This document shows positions 56,013 to 64,000 of a stretch of DNA of 64,000 bases, piece by piece. Every line of letters starts with the position of its first letter. The stretch's first letter is position 1. The notes below the pieces were generated by a model, which worked only from the letters and a program-made list of their open reading frames with translations, was not told the DNA's origin and searched no databases. The DNA is from Stutzerimonas stutzeri (GTDB lineage: Bacteria > Pseudomonadota > Gammaproteobacteria > Pseudomonadales > Pseudomonadaceae). Location of the stretch: positions 186,001-250,000 of the forward strand of contig NZ_JAGQFP010000003.1 of NCBI RefSeq assembly GCF_019090095.1. The letters are read 5' to 3'. The position numbers and the translations under genes were made by a program.

Positions 56013-56997
56013 CATGCAGCAAACGACCATGACCCAAGCAGCAAAGCGAAAGACCTGGAATCCAGAGACGATCCTGATCCTCATCGCGGTCGTCGGACTG
56101 GTCCTGGCCCCGCTGCATTTCTACCCGGTGTTCCTGATGAAGGTGATGTGCTTCGCACTCTTCGCCTGCGCCTTCAACCTGCTCCTGGGCTACACCGGCA
56201 TCCTCTCATTCGGCCACGCGGCGTTCTTCGGCGGCGCCGCCTACTTCACCGCCCATGCGGTGAAGGAATGGGGTCTGACGCCGGAGCTCGGCGTACTGGT
56301 CGGCGTCATCGGCGCCGCGTTGCTGGGGCTGGTGATCGGTTTCCTGGCGATCCGCCGGCAAGGCATCTATTCGACGATGATCACCCTGGCGCTGTCGCAG
56401 ATGTTCTTCTTCTTTTGCCTGCAGGCGCCCTTCACCCATGGCGAGGACGGCATCCAGGGCATTCCGCGCGGCCACCTGTTCGGCCTGATCGACCTGAAAG
56501 AACCGCTGAATATGTATTTCTTCGTGCTGACCGTGTTCCTGCTCGGCATGCTGGCGATCTGGCGGATCATCAACTCGCCCTTCGGGATGATCCTCAAGTC
56601 GATCCGCGAAAACGAGAACCGGGCCATTTCCCTGGGCTATACGGTGTCGCGCTACAAGCTCGGCGCCTTCGTCATGTCGGCAGCCCTGGCGGGGTTGGCT
56701 GGCGGCATGAAAGCGCTGGTGTTCCAGTTCGCCACCCTCACCGATGTCAGCTGGCAGATGTCCGGCGAAGTCGTACTGATGACCCTGCTCGGCGGCATCG
56801 GCACGCTGGTGGGGCCGGTGTTCGGTGCCGCGCTGGTGACCACGCTGGGCAATTATTTCGCGACCTCGGAACTGCCGGTCACCCTGGTCACCGGGATCAT
56901 CTTCATGGTCTGTGTCCTGATCTTCCGCCGCGGCATTATCGGCGAGCTCTACGCCTCACGCCTGGGCCGCTGGATCGAGCGCTCGCGCGACGAGTGA
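56005..56997 (+). CDS. ABC transporter permease, LivM type
   Basis: A 330-residue permease of the LivM branch with about nine helices; the Leu-Gly-Tyr-Thr-Gly-Ile-Leu-Ser-Phe-Gly-His-Ala-Ala-Phe-Phe-Gly segment near residue 54 and the coupling helix Ser-Ile-Arg-Glu-Asn-Glu-Asn-Arg-Ala are typical. It closes the operon and converges on the ParA-like gene six bases away. Confidence 0.93.
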   Translation: MADMQQTTMTQAAKRKTWNPETILILIAVVGLVLAPLHFYPVFLMKVMCFALFACAFNLLLGYTGILSFGHAAFFGGAAYFTAHAVKEWGLTPELGVLVGVIGAALLGLVIGFLAIRRQGIYSTMITLALSQMFFFFCLQAPFTHGEDGIQGIPRGHLFGLIDLKEPLNMYFFVLTVFLLGMLAIWRIINSPFGMILKSIRENENRAISLGYTVSRYKLGAFVMSAALAGLAGGMKALVFQFATLTDVSWQMSGEVVLMTLLGGIGTLVGPVFGAALVTTLGNYFATSELPVTLVTGIIFMVCVLIFRRGIIGELYASRLGRWIERSRDE

Positions 56998-57003
56998 TCC
57001 GCT

Positions 57004-57777
57004 TCAGGCCTGGCGGTCCAGGTACTCGTGCAGTTCGACGAACTGCTGGGTCAGTTTGTGCCGGGCGTCGAAGTGGATCAGCGGCGTGCAGACCTGGTGC
57101 GACTCGCGCATCCGCACCGAGCTCATCAGGTGCACCGGTAGCACCGGCAGCCCCTCGGCCAACAACTCGTCGATGATCTGCTGCGGCAGCGCCGCCCGCG
57201 GCTGGAACTGGTTGACCACGATGCCTTCGACTTCAAGTCCTTCGTTGTGGTCTTCCTGCAGTTCTTCGATTTCATCGAGCAGGCTGTACAGCGCCTGGCG
57301 CGAGAAGCTGTCGCAGTCGAAGGGAATCAGGCAGCGATCGGCACCAATCAATGCCGAGACGGTAAAGAAATTCAGTGCAGGCGGTGTGTCGAGGTAGATC
57401 CGCTCGTACTCTTCGGAAAGGCTTTCGAGCAGTTTTCGCAGCTTGTTGATCTTGTGCTTGGCTTCGAGCTTGGGTTGCAGGTCGGCCAGCTCCGCGGTCG
57501 CGGTGATCAGGTGCAGGTTGTCGAAGGGCGTTTCGGTGATTGGCGGTCGTGCTTTCTTGCCGGCCGCGCCACCGGCCAGCACCTGTTTGAAATAGTCGGC
57601 AATGCCCGTGGGCAACGCATCGCCGGTCAGGCCTGACAGGTAATGGCTGGAGTTGGCCTGCGCATCCAGGTCGATCAGCAGCGTGCGATAACCCTGCGCC
57701 GCGCTCACCGCCGCCAGGTTGCAGGCGATGCTGGACTTCCCGACACCGCCCTTCTGATTGAACACGACCCTGCGCAT
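57004..57777 (-). CDS. ParA/MinD-family ATPase
   Basis: A 257-residue ATPase starting Met-Arg-Arg-Val-Val-Phe-Asn-Gln-Lys-Gly-Gly-Val-Gly-Lys-Ser, the deviant Walker A of ParA proteins, with Asp-Leu-Asp-Ala-Gln as A' box. No ParB gene or parS-like repeat is nearby, so it is an orphan; such proteins position cellular cargoes or plasmids. The start at 57777 is the Met just before the motif. It lies upstream of the convergent transporter, downstream of thyA. Confidence 0.9.
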   Translation of the reverse strand: MRRVVFNQKGGVGKSSIACNLAAVSAAQGYRTLLIDLDAQANSSHYLSGLTGDALPTGIADYFKQVLAGGAAGKKARPPITETPFDNLHLITATAELADLQPKLEAKHKINKLRKLLESLSEEYERIYLDTPPALNFFTVSALIGADRCLIPFDCDSFSRQALYSLLDEIEELQEDHNEGLEVEGIVVNQFQPRAALPQQIIDELLAEGLPVLPVHLMSSVRMRESHQVCTPLIHFDARHKLTQQFVELHEYLDRQA

Positions 57778-57867
57778 GCCAAACCCTCGAGACCCTGAGC
57801 GGTCGAGTCTATACGGCAAATGTGACAGTCGGGTTACCCGCAGGGACAAACCCGACCAAAGCGCGTA

Positions 57868-58662
57868 TCAGACGGCGACAGGGGCCGAGATGTGCGGATG
57901 CGCTTCGTAGCCCACCAGCTCGAAGTCCTCGAAGCGGAAGGCGAACAGGTCTTTTACCGCCGGATTGAGCTTCATGGTCGGCAGCGGCAGCGGCTCACGG
58001 CTCAGCTGCAGATCGGCCTGCTCCAGGTGGTTGGCGTACAGGTGGCAGTCGCCGCCGCTCCAGATGAACTCCCCCGGTTGCAGGTCGCAGACCTGCGCGA
58101 CCATCAGGGTCAGCAGCGCGTAGCTGGCGATGTTGAAGGGGACACCGAGGAAGATGTCTGCCGAGCGCTGGTACAGCTGGCAGCTCAGCTTGCCCTCTGC
58201 CACATAGAACTGGAACAGCGCATGGCACGGCGGCAACGCCATCTGATCGACCAGCGCCGGGTTCCAGGCCGAGACGATCAGCCGGCGTGAGTCCGGCCTG
58301 CTCTTGATCATCTCCACCAGCTTGGCGATCTGGTCCACGGACTCCCCATTGGGGGCCGGCCAGTTGCGCCACTGGTAGCCGTAGACCGGGCCGAGCTCGC
58401 CGTTCTCGTCGGCCCACTCGTCCCAGATCCGCACGCCGTTTTCCTGCAGGTACTTGATATTGGTGTCGCCCTGGAGGAACCACAGCAGCTCGTGAATGAT
58501 GGATTTGAGGTGGCACTTCTTGGTGGTCACCAGCGGAAAGCCGTCGGCCAGGTCGAAGCGCATCTGGTAGCCGAAGACGCTGTAGGTGCCGGTGCCGGTG
58601 CGGTCGCTCTTGAAGGTGCCGTTGTCGCGCACATGGCGCATCAGGTCGAGGTACTGTTTCAT
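57868..58662 (-). CDS. thyA: Thymidylate synthase
   Basis: A 264-residue enzyme methylating dUMP to dTMP with methylenetetrahydrofolate. The catalytic Cys lies in [12 protein letters not shown] near residue 146, and [10 protein letters not shown] is conserved. Length equals the E. coli enzyme. It follows lgt, an order shared with most Gammaproteobacteria. Confidence 0.97.
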   Translation of the reverse strand: MKQYLDLMRHVRDNGTFKSDRTGTGTYSVFGYQMRFDLADGFPLVTTKKCHLKSIIHELLWFLQGDTNIKYLQENGVRIWDEWADENGELGPVYGYQWRNWPAPNGESVDQIAKLVEMIKSRPDSRRLIVSAWNPALVDQMALPPCHALFQFYVAEGKLSCQLYQRSADIFLGVPFNIASYALLTLMVAQVCDLQPGEFIWSGGDCHLYANHLEQADLQLSREPLPLPTMKLNPAVKDLFAFRFEDFELVGYEAHPHISAPVAV

Positions 58663-58768
58663 CGATGGGCTCGAAGCGGGCGCCGAGGCGCGGTGACAAG
58701 TAAGCAGGACATAGTAAAAGGCCGCGTTCGGCTTGTCGCCTGCTGGGCGACAAGCCGAACCACGCCGA

Positions 58769-59569
58769 TCACGCCGACGCCTTGGCCGGCTCGTGGCGGT
58801 AGGCCCAGGCGATCATGCCGAGGCCGCACAACACCATGGGCACACAGAGCAACTGGCCCATGGTCAACCAGCCGAACGCCAGGTAGCCGAGCTGCGCGTC
58901 GGGCACCCGCACGAATTCGACGATGAAGCGGAAGAAGCCGTAGCAGACGGCGAACAGGCCGGACACGGCCATGGTCGGCCGCGGCTTGCTGGAATAAATC
59001 CAGAGGATGATGAACAGCGCCACACCTTCCAGAGCGAATTGGTAGAGCTGCGAGGGATGCCGTGCCAGCTGCTGTGGATCGGTCGGAAAGACCATGGCCC
59101 AGGGCACATCGGTCGCCTTGCCCCAGAGCTCGGCATTGATGAAGTTGCCGATGCGCCCGGCACCCAGGCCGATGGGCACGAAGGGCGCGATGAAATCCAT
59201 CAGTTCGAAGAACTTCTTGCCGTTGCGCCGAGCGAAGATCCAGGTACACAGCAGTACGCCGAGCAGCCCGCCATGGAACGACATGCCGCCCTTCCACACC
59301 TGGAAGATCAAGGTCGGGTCGTTGAGGTAGGACGGCAGATCATAGAACAGCACGTAGCCCAGCCGCCCGCCGACGATCACCCCCATGGCCACCCAGAACA
59401 CCAGGTCCGAGAGCTTGTCCTTGTCCCACGTGGGATCGAAACGGTGCAACCGGCGCGACGCCAGCAACCAGGCACCACCGATGCCAACGAGGTACATCAA
59501 GCCATACCAGTGGATTTGCAGCGGGCCTAGCGAAACGGCCACAGGGTCTATCTGCGGATAAGGCAGCAT
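58769..59569 (-). CDS. lgt: Prolipoprotein diacylglyceryl transferase
   Basis: A 266-residue inner-membrane enzyme adding diacylglycerol to the lipobox cysteine of prolipoproteins, such as the OmpA-like, LemA-like and DUF2931-like proteins in this window. Signature [13 protein letters not shown] is near residue 142 and His-Gly-Gly-Leu-Leu-Gly near 102. About seven helices. thyA follows after 106 bases. Confidence 0.97.
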   Translation of the reverse strand: MLPYPQIDPVAVSLGPLQIHWYGLMYLVGIGGAWLLASRRLHRFDPTWDKDKLSDLVFWVAMGVIVGGRLGYVLFYDLPSYLNDPTLIFQVWKGGMSFHGGLLGVLLCTWIFARRNGKKFFELMDFIAPFVPIGLGAGRIGNFINAELWGKATDVPWAMVFPTDPQQLARHPSQLYQFALEGVALFIILWIYSSKPRPTMAVSGLFAVCYGFFRFIVEFVRVPDAQLGYLAFGWLTMGQLLCVPMVLCGLGMIAWAYRHEPAKASA

Positions 59570-59579
59570 CCGGTTTTCC

Positions 59580-60362
59580 TCAGATCAAGAAATTGATACC
59601 AACGGCCAGCAGCAACAACGCGAACAGCCGCCGCAGCACCAGCGCCGACAACCGATGCGCCAGCTGTGCGCCGAGACGGGCAAAAAACACGCTGGTCAGG
59701 GCGATGCCCAGCACCGCCGGCAAATAAACGAAACCCAGGCTCCAGGCTGGCAGACGCGCATCCTGCCAGCCGACCACCGCAAAACTCAACGCACCGACGA
59801 TGGCGATCGGCAACCCGCAGGCGGCGGAGGTCGCGACTGCTCGCTGGATGGGTACGCTGCGCCAACTGAGGAAGGGCACCGTGAGTGATCCACCACCGAT
59901 GCCGAAGATCGCCGAGGCCCAGCCGATCACTACCCCCGCCAACGTCAGGCCCGGTTTGCCGGGTACGCCGCGGCTGGCCTTGGGCTGCAGCGAAAAGGCC
60001 ATCTGGATCGCCATGGCGATGGCGAAGACGCCGATGATTTTCTGCAACACCGGCCCCTGGATGGCGGCGGCGGTCACACTGCCCAGCGCTGCGCCGAGTA
60101 GGATGCCGATGGTCATCCACAACACCACCGGCCAGAGCACTGCGCCTTTGAGATGGTGGGTCCGGATCGAATTCAGCGAGGTGAAGATAATGGTCGCCAG
60201 CGAGGTGCCCACCGCCATGTGGGTCAGCACCAACGGATCGAACCCTTGCAGGGTGAAACTGAAAACCAGTACCGGGACGATGATCATCCCGCCGCCGACG
60301 CCGAACAACCCCGCCAGCACGCCAGCAAACCCGCCCAGCAGCAGGTAAAGCACGAACTCCAT
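59580..60362 (-). CDS. TauE/SafE-family anion permease
   Basis: A 260-residue membrane protein with about eight helices and two copies of the family motif: Gly-Leu-Phe-Gly-Val-Gly-Gly-Gly near residue 18 and Ile-Phe-Gly-Ile-Gly-Gly-Gly-Ser near residue 150. The family moves sulfur-containing or organic anions, often by export; no substrate is indicated. It lies 10 bases upstream of lgt and probably shares its transcript. Confidence 0.92.
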   Translation of the reverse strand: MEFVLYLLLGGFAGVLAGLFGVGGGMIIVPVLVFSFTLQGFDPLVLTHMAVGTSLATIIFTSLNSIRTHHLKGAVLWPVVLWMTIGILLGAALGSVTAAAIQGPVLQKIIGVFAIAMAIQMAFSLQPKASRGVPGKPGLTLAGVVIGWASAIFGIGGGSLTVPFLSWRSVPIQRAVATSAACGLPIAIVGALSFAVVGWQDARLPAWSLGFVYLPAVLGIALTSVFFARLGAQLAHRLSALVLRRLFALLLLAVGINFLI

Positions 60363-60473
60363 TGGGACACCCTGAAAAGCAAAGCCGCATGGTAGCCGAA
60401 AAGCAGGAACAGGTTGCCGAGTCGGTTGCTTGGCTGCAAGCTTCCGGCTTATGCCTGCAACTGAGCCGACCTA

Positions 60474-61256
60474 ATGTGCCTGATCGTGTTCGCCTGGCGC
60501 CCGAGCCATGCGCTGCCGCTGATCGTCGCCGCCAACCGTGACGAGTTCCACGCGCGCCCCAGCCTGCCGTTGGCGGCCTGGGACGAGGCACCCACCCTCG
60601 TCGCCGGGCGCGACCTGCAGGCAGGAGGTACCTGGCTCGGGGTCGATACTGCCGGCCGTTTCGCCGCACTGACCAACATCCGCGCACCAGGCGCCCGGCT
60701 CGGAACCCGTTCCCGCGGCGAACTACCGGAGCGCTATCTGCGCGGAGCGCTGTCGCCCGAGGCGTATCTGACCGAACTGACGGGCCATCTCGAGCACTAT
60801 TCGGGATTCAACCTGCTGGTCGGCGATGCGCGTGAACTGTGGTACCTCAATTCACAGCGGGGCACGCCGCAGCAGCTCGGCGAAGGGATCTACGGCCTGT
60901 CCAATGCAGCGCTGGATACGCCATGGCCGAAGCTTCTGCGCGCTCGCCAGGCCCTCAGGGACTGTCTCGAGGAGCCGATCGAGGCGCCGCAGGCCGAGAC
61001 GCTGCTGCAGCTGCTAAGCGATCCGCAACTGGCGGACGATCACGAACTGCCCAGCACGGGCGTGCCCTATGAATGGGAAAAGCGGCTGTCCAGCGTGTTC
61101 ATAACCGGCACCGATTACGGCACCCGCGCCAGCACTGTCCTGATCCGCCACGTCAACGGTGCAGCACAGATTACCGAGCGCCGTTTCGGCCCGGCCGGCC
61201 TCTTGGGCCAGAGCCGGATCGAGCTATCCCCACTGGCCCAGGTGGATGAGTCCTAG
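60474..61256 (+). CDS. NRDE (TANGO2-like) family protein
   Basis: A 260-residue protein beginning Met-Cys-Leu-Ile and carrying the Asn-Arg-Asp-Glu motif near residue 22 that names the family. The Cys2 position would be exposed after Met removal, as in Ntn hydrolases. Related TANGO2 proteins have been linked to heme or lipid handling; the bacterial role is open. Its stop overlaps the ptsP stop on the other strand (CTAG at 61253-61256). Confidence 0.92.
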   Translation: MCLIVFAWRPSHALPLIVAANRDEFHARPSLPLAAWDEAPTLVAGRDLQAGGTWLGVDTAGRFAALTNIRAPGARLGTRSRGELPERYLRGALSPEAYLTELTGHLEHYSGFNLLVGDARELWYLNSQRGTPQQLGEGIYGLSNAALDTPWPKLLRARQALRDCLEEPIEAPQAETLLQLLSDPQLADDHELPSTGVPYEWEKRLSSVFITGTDYGTRASTVLIRHVNGAAQITERRFGPAGLLGQSRIELSPLAQVDES

Positions 61257-63526
61257 AGCGCTGCCGACGGATTGACCATGCGGTCCAGGCCGAGATTGCG
61301 CAGCGTCAGCTGCACGGTGGCGTGGATCACCTGCGGACTGTCCATGACCATCACTTTGGTCAGCAACTCGCTGGCCATCGTCGAGCTGATCTGGCGCAGC
61401 ATCCATTTCACTTTCGGCAGGTTGGTGGCGTTCATCGACAGGCTGTCGAAGCCCATGGCCAACAGCAGGATAGCCGCACCGGGATCGCCGGCCATCTCGC
61501 CGCAGATGCTCACCGGTTTGCCTTCGTCATGCGCCTCGCGAACGATCCGCTGCAGCGCCTCGAGCACCGCCGGGTGCAGATAGTCGTAGAGATCGGCGAC
61601 CCGAGGATTGTTGCGGTCGACCGCCAGCAAATACTGGGTCAGGTCGTTGGAGCCGACCGAGATGAAGTCGACCTGACGTGCCAGTTCCCGGGTCAGGTAG
61701 ACCGCGGCCGGCACCTCGATCATCACCCCCACGGGCGGCATCTCGACATCGGTGCCTTCGTCGCGCACCTCTCCCCAGGCGCGATGAATCAGGTGCAGCG
61801 CCTCTTCCAGTTCGCGGGTTCCGGAAATCATCGGCAGCAGGATGCGCAGGTTGTTCAACCCGGCGCTGGCCTTGAGCATGGCGCGGGTCTGCAGCAGGAA
61901 GATCTCCGGATGATCCAGGGTCACGCGAATCCCGCGCCAGCCAAGGAAGGGGTTCTCTTCCTTGATCGGGAAATACGGCAGGCTCTTGTCGCCGCCGATG
62001 TCGAGGCTGCGCATGGTCACCGGCAGCGGATGGAAGGCTTGCAGCTGTTCGCGATAGATCGCCATCTGCTCCTTCTCGCTGGGGAAGCGCTCCTTGATCA
62101 TGAAAGGCACTTCGGTGCGGTACAGACCGACGCCTTCGGCACCGCGCTCCTGCGCACGCACCACATCCGCCAGCAGCCCCGTGTTGACCCATAGCGGGAT
62201 GCGTCGGCCGTCGGTGGTTTCGCAGGGTAATTCCCGGAGGATATCCAGGCCGGCGGACAACTGGCGTTCCTGCTCGGCAAGGACCAGATACTGCTCGCGC
62301 AGCACCTTGGCCGGGTTGGTGATGATCTCGCCGCGGGTACCGTCGATGATCAGTTCGATGCCATCGACCTTGGAATACGGCAGGTCCACTGCACCCATGA
62401 CCGTGGGAATGCCCATGGCGCGGGCCAGGATCGCCACATGGGAGTTGCTCGAGCCGAGCACCGAGACCATGCCCGCCAGCTTGCCTTCCGGCACCTCGCC
62501 GAGCATGGACGGCGACAGCTCTTCGCTGACCAGAATGGTGTTGTCCGGGTAGGTCAGGGTCTGCTGGCGGGCCTGTTGCAGATAGCCGAGCAGACGCCGA
62601 CCGATATCCTTGACGTCCGAGGCGCGCTCGCGCAGATAGGCATCATCCATCATCTCGAAACGGCCGACGTGGTCACTGACGACCTGGCGCAGCGCACCCT
62701 GGGCCCACTGCCCGGTGCGAATCACCTTGGTGACCTCGCCGCCCAGCGCGGAATCGTCGAGCATCATCAGGTAGACATCGAACAGCGCGCGCTCTTCCTT
62801 GCGCATCTGCGTGGCGAGCTTCTCCGACAGCGCGCGCATGTCAGCGCGGACCGCCTCGAGCGCGGACTCGAAAAGCGCTAGCTCGGCGGGAATATCACTG
62901 ATCGACTTGTCCGGCACCACGTCCAGGTCCGCCGGCGGCAGAACCACCACCGCGGTACCCACCGCCGCGCCGGGCGCACCGGGTATACCGATGAAGCGGG
63001 TTTCCTGAATGCCCTTGCCCTGCCGGCCCAACCCGCGGATCGAGCCCGTCGCCTCGGCGTGGGCGATGACGCCGGCGAGCTGCGCACTCATGGTTACGAG
63101 GAAGGCCTCTTCACCCTCGTCGAACAGGCGCTGTTCGCGTTGCTGAATGACCAGGACGCCCATCACCCGCCGATGGTGGATGATCGGCGCGCCGAGGAAG
63201 GACGCGTAGCGCTCTTCGCCCGTTTCGGCGAAATAGCGATAACGCGGGTGTTCGGAAGCGTGCTCGAGGTTGAGCGGTTCCTCGCGCGTGCCGACCAGAC
63301 CGACCAGGCCCTCGTTGGGCGCCATGCTGACTTTGCCGATGGCCTTCTTGTTCAGACCCTCGGTCGCCATCAGCACGAATCGGCCGGACTCCGGATCGAG
63401 CAGGTAGACCGAGCAGACATGGCTGGCCATGGCCTCGCGCACCCTCAGTACGATGATGCCCAAGGCCGCCTTGAGGTCCTTGGCAGCGTTGACTTCCTGG
63501 ACAATCTTGCGCAGCGTGCCGAGCAT
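61253..63526 (-). CDS. ptsP: PTS(Ntr) enzyme I, phosphoenolpyruvate-protein phosphotransferase
   Basis: A 757-residue enzyme with an N-terminal GAF domain (about 15-150) and the full enzyme I module. The phospho-histidine is in Gly-Ser-Ser-Asn-Ser-His-Val-Ala-Ile-Leu-Ala-Arg-Ala near residue 356; the PEP-binding part has Gly-Val-Gly-Leu-Tyr-Arg-Thr-Glu and Ser-Val-Gly-Ser-Asn-Asp-Leu-Thr-Gln-Tyr. It starts the nitrogen PTS relay to NPr and EIIA(Ntr), which regulates rather than imports sugars. rppH lies just upstream, as in other pseudomonads. Confidence 0.97.
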   Translation of the reverse strand: MLGTLRKIVQEVNAAKDLKAALGIIVLRVREAMASHVCSVYLLDPESGRFVLMATEGLNKKAIGKVSMAPNEGLVGLVGTREEPLNLEHASEHPRYRYFAETGEERYASFLGAPIIHHRRVMGVLVIQQREQRLFDEGEEAFLVTMSAQLAGVIAHAEATGSIRGLGRQGKGIQETRFIGIPGAPGAAVGTAVVVLPPADLDVVPDKSISDIPAELALFESALEAVRADMRALSEKLATQMRKEERALFDVYLMMLDDSALGGEVTKVIRTGQWAQGALRQVVSDHVGRFEMMDDAYLRERASDVKDIGRRLLGYLQQARQQTLTYPDNTILVSEELSPSMLGEVPEGKLAGMVSVLGSSNSHVAILARAMGIPTVMGAVDLPYSKVDGIELIIDGTRGEIITNPAKVLREQYLVLAEQERQLSAGLDILRELPCETTDGRRIPLWVNTGLLADVVRAQERGAEGVGLYRTEVPFMIKERFPSEKEQMAIYREQLQAFHPLPVTMRSLDIGGDKSLPYFPIKEENPFLGWRGIRVTLDHPEIFLLQTRAMLKASAGLNNLRILLPMISGTRELEEALHLIHRAWGEVRDEGTDVEMPPVGVMIEVPAAVYLTRELARQVDFISVGSNDLTQYLLAVDRNNPRVADLYDYLHPAVLEALQRIVREAHDEGKPVSICGEMAGDPGAAILLLAMGFDSLSMNATNLPKVKWMLRQISSTMASELLTKVMVMDSPQVIHATVQLTLRNLGLDRMVNPSAAL

Positions 63527-63545
63527 GCTCAGGGGCTTTCTCCCG

Positions 63546-64000
63546 TCAGTCCCGCGCCAACAGGCGCGGGGCGAGTTCTTTTAAGGCGCGACGGTAAACC
63601 TCGCGCTTGAAGGTGACGACCTGCCCCAGCGGATACCAGTAGCTGACCCAGCGCCAGCCATCGAACTCGGGCTTACCGGTAAGATCCATGCGCACGCGGT
63701 CTTCGGCGCCGGTCAGGCGCAGCAGGAACCATTTCTGTTTTTGCCCGATGCACAGCGGCTGGCTATGGGTGCGCACCAGGCGTTGCGGCAGACGATAGCG
63801 CAACCAGCCGCGGGTGCAGGCGAGGATTTTCACATCCTGCTGCTCGAGCCCTACTTCTTCGTTCAGTTCGCGGTAAAGCGCCTCTTCGGGCGTTTCACGT
63901 GGATTGATTCCGCCTTGCGGAAACTGCCAGGCATCCTGGTTGATCCGCCGGGCCCAGAGCACCTGGCCGGCGTCATTGGTCAGGATGATGCCGACATTGG
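63546..64000 (-). CDS. rppH: RNA pyrophosphohydrolase (5' end cut by window edge)
   Basis: The visible 150 residues contain the Nudix box [20 protein letters not shown], preceded by Val-Gly-Ile-Ile-Leu-Thr-Asn, which continues to the window edge. About ten N-terminal residues lie outside. RppH converts 5'-triphosphate mRNA ends to monophosphate, triggering RNase E decay. It is 19 bases upstream of ptsP. Confidence 0.95.
   Translation of the reverse strand, partial: NVGIILTNDAGQVLWARRINQDAWQFPQGGINPRETPEEALYRELNEEVGLEQQDVKILACTRGWLRYRLPQRLVRTHSQPLCIGQKQKWFLLRLTGAEDRVRMDLTGKPEFDGWRWVSYWYPLGQVVTFKREVYRRALKELAPRLLARD

Noticed and set aside
52396..56997. Phosphate (pst) transporter expected after phoBR
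   Set aside because: The binding protein, ATPases and permeases have HAAT/Liv features, not Pst ones.

Overview
The window is GC-rich Gammaproteobacterial chromosome, almost certainly from the Pseudomonas/Stutzerimonas stutzeri group. Pseudomonas-type Crc, a long AlgC with an N-terminal membrane domain, SpoT, PtsP, the glutaryl-CoA pair and the rubredoxin/glycolate block all point there. Genes are dense, many overlap by 1-8 bases, and no tRNA, rRNA, CRISPR array, integrase or intact insertion sequence was seen.

Region 1 (1-15972) is core housekeeping: the tail of an unidentified gene, an unknown polytopic membrane protein, radC, coaBC, dut, algC, argB, a DUF4124 protein, pyrE, crc, a DUF4870 protein, rph, yicC, gmk, rpoZ, spoT and ridA. 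It covers CoA, pyrimidine, arginine and exopolysaccharide precursor synthesis, catabolite repression, RNA processing and the stringent response.

Region 2 (16008-30543) is accessory. It holds a CHASE2-type class III nucleotide cyclase facing an OmpA-like lipoprotein/FecR-domain pair; a divergent FtsH-like AAA-M41 protease facing a LemA/TPM/TPM membrane cluster; glutarate catabolism (CoA-transferase, gcdH, LysR regulator); and an orphan type VI secretion-like phospholipase (DUF2235) overlapping a DUF2931 lipoprotein that is probably its immunity partner.

Region 3 (30635-51785) returns to conserved order: an SCP2-like protein, HU, rubredoxin reductase and rubredoxin (rubredoxin is only 55 residues), then glycolate use (glcA, glcB, glcG, glcF, glcE, glcD with divergent glcC), ubiC-ubiA, phoB-phoR preceded by a Pho-box-like site, a CorC-like protein, a short BCCT-like transporter, a degenerate M23 peptidase and a response regulator. 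glcD and glcC are separated by a control region with two identical ACTGGT-CCT-ACCAGT palindromes, likely GlcC operators.

Region 4 (52396-64000) has a five-gene branched-chain-amino-acid-type ABC transporter, then a ParA-like ATPase, thyA, lgt, a TauE/SafE permease, an NRDE protein, ptsP and the 5'-truncated rppH. From memory of P. aeruginosa PAO1, thyA-lgt-ptsP-rppH and the radC-to-phoR block lie on opposite sides of oriC, so their joining here marks a rearrangement.

Repeats include REP-like hairpins and a 101-base inverted repeat between gcdH and its CoA-transferase, a facing pair of CCCTCACC-type elements between glcG and glcF, and a four-copy 10-base tandem repeat between rph and yicC. 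The least explained items are the cyclase/OmpA/FecR trio, the FtsH-like/LemA/TPM cluster, the orphan phospholipase-immunity pair, the short BCCT-like protein and the M23 protein lacking its first zinc histidine.
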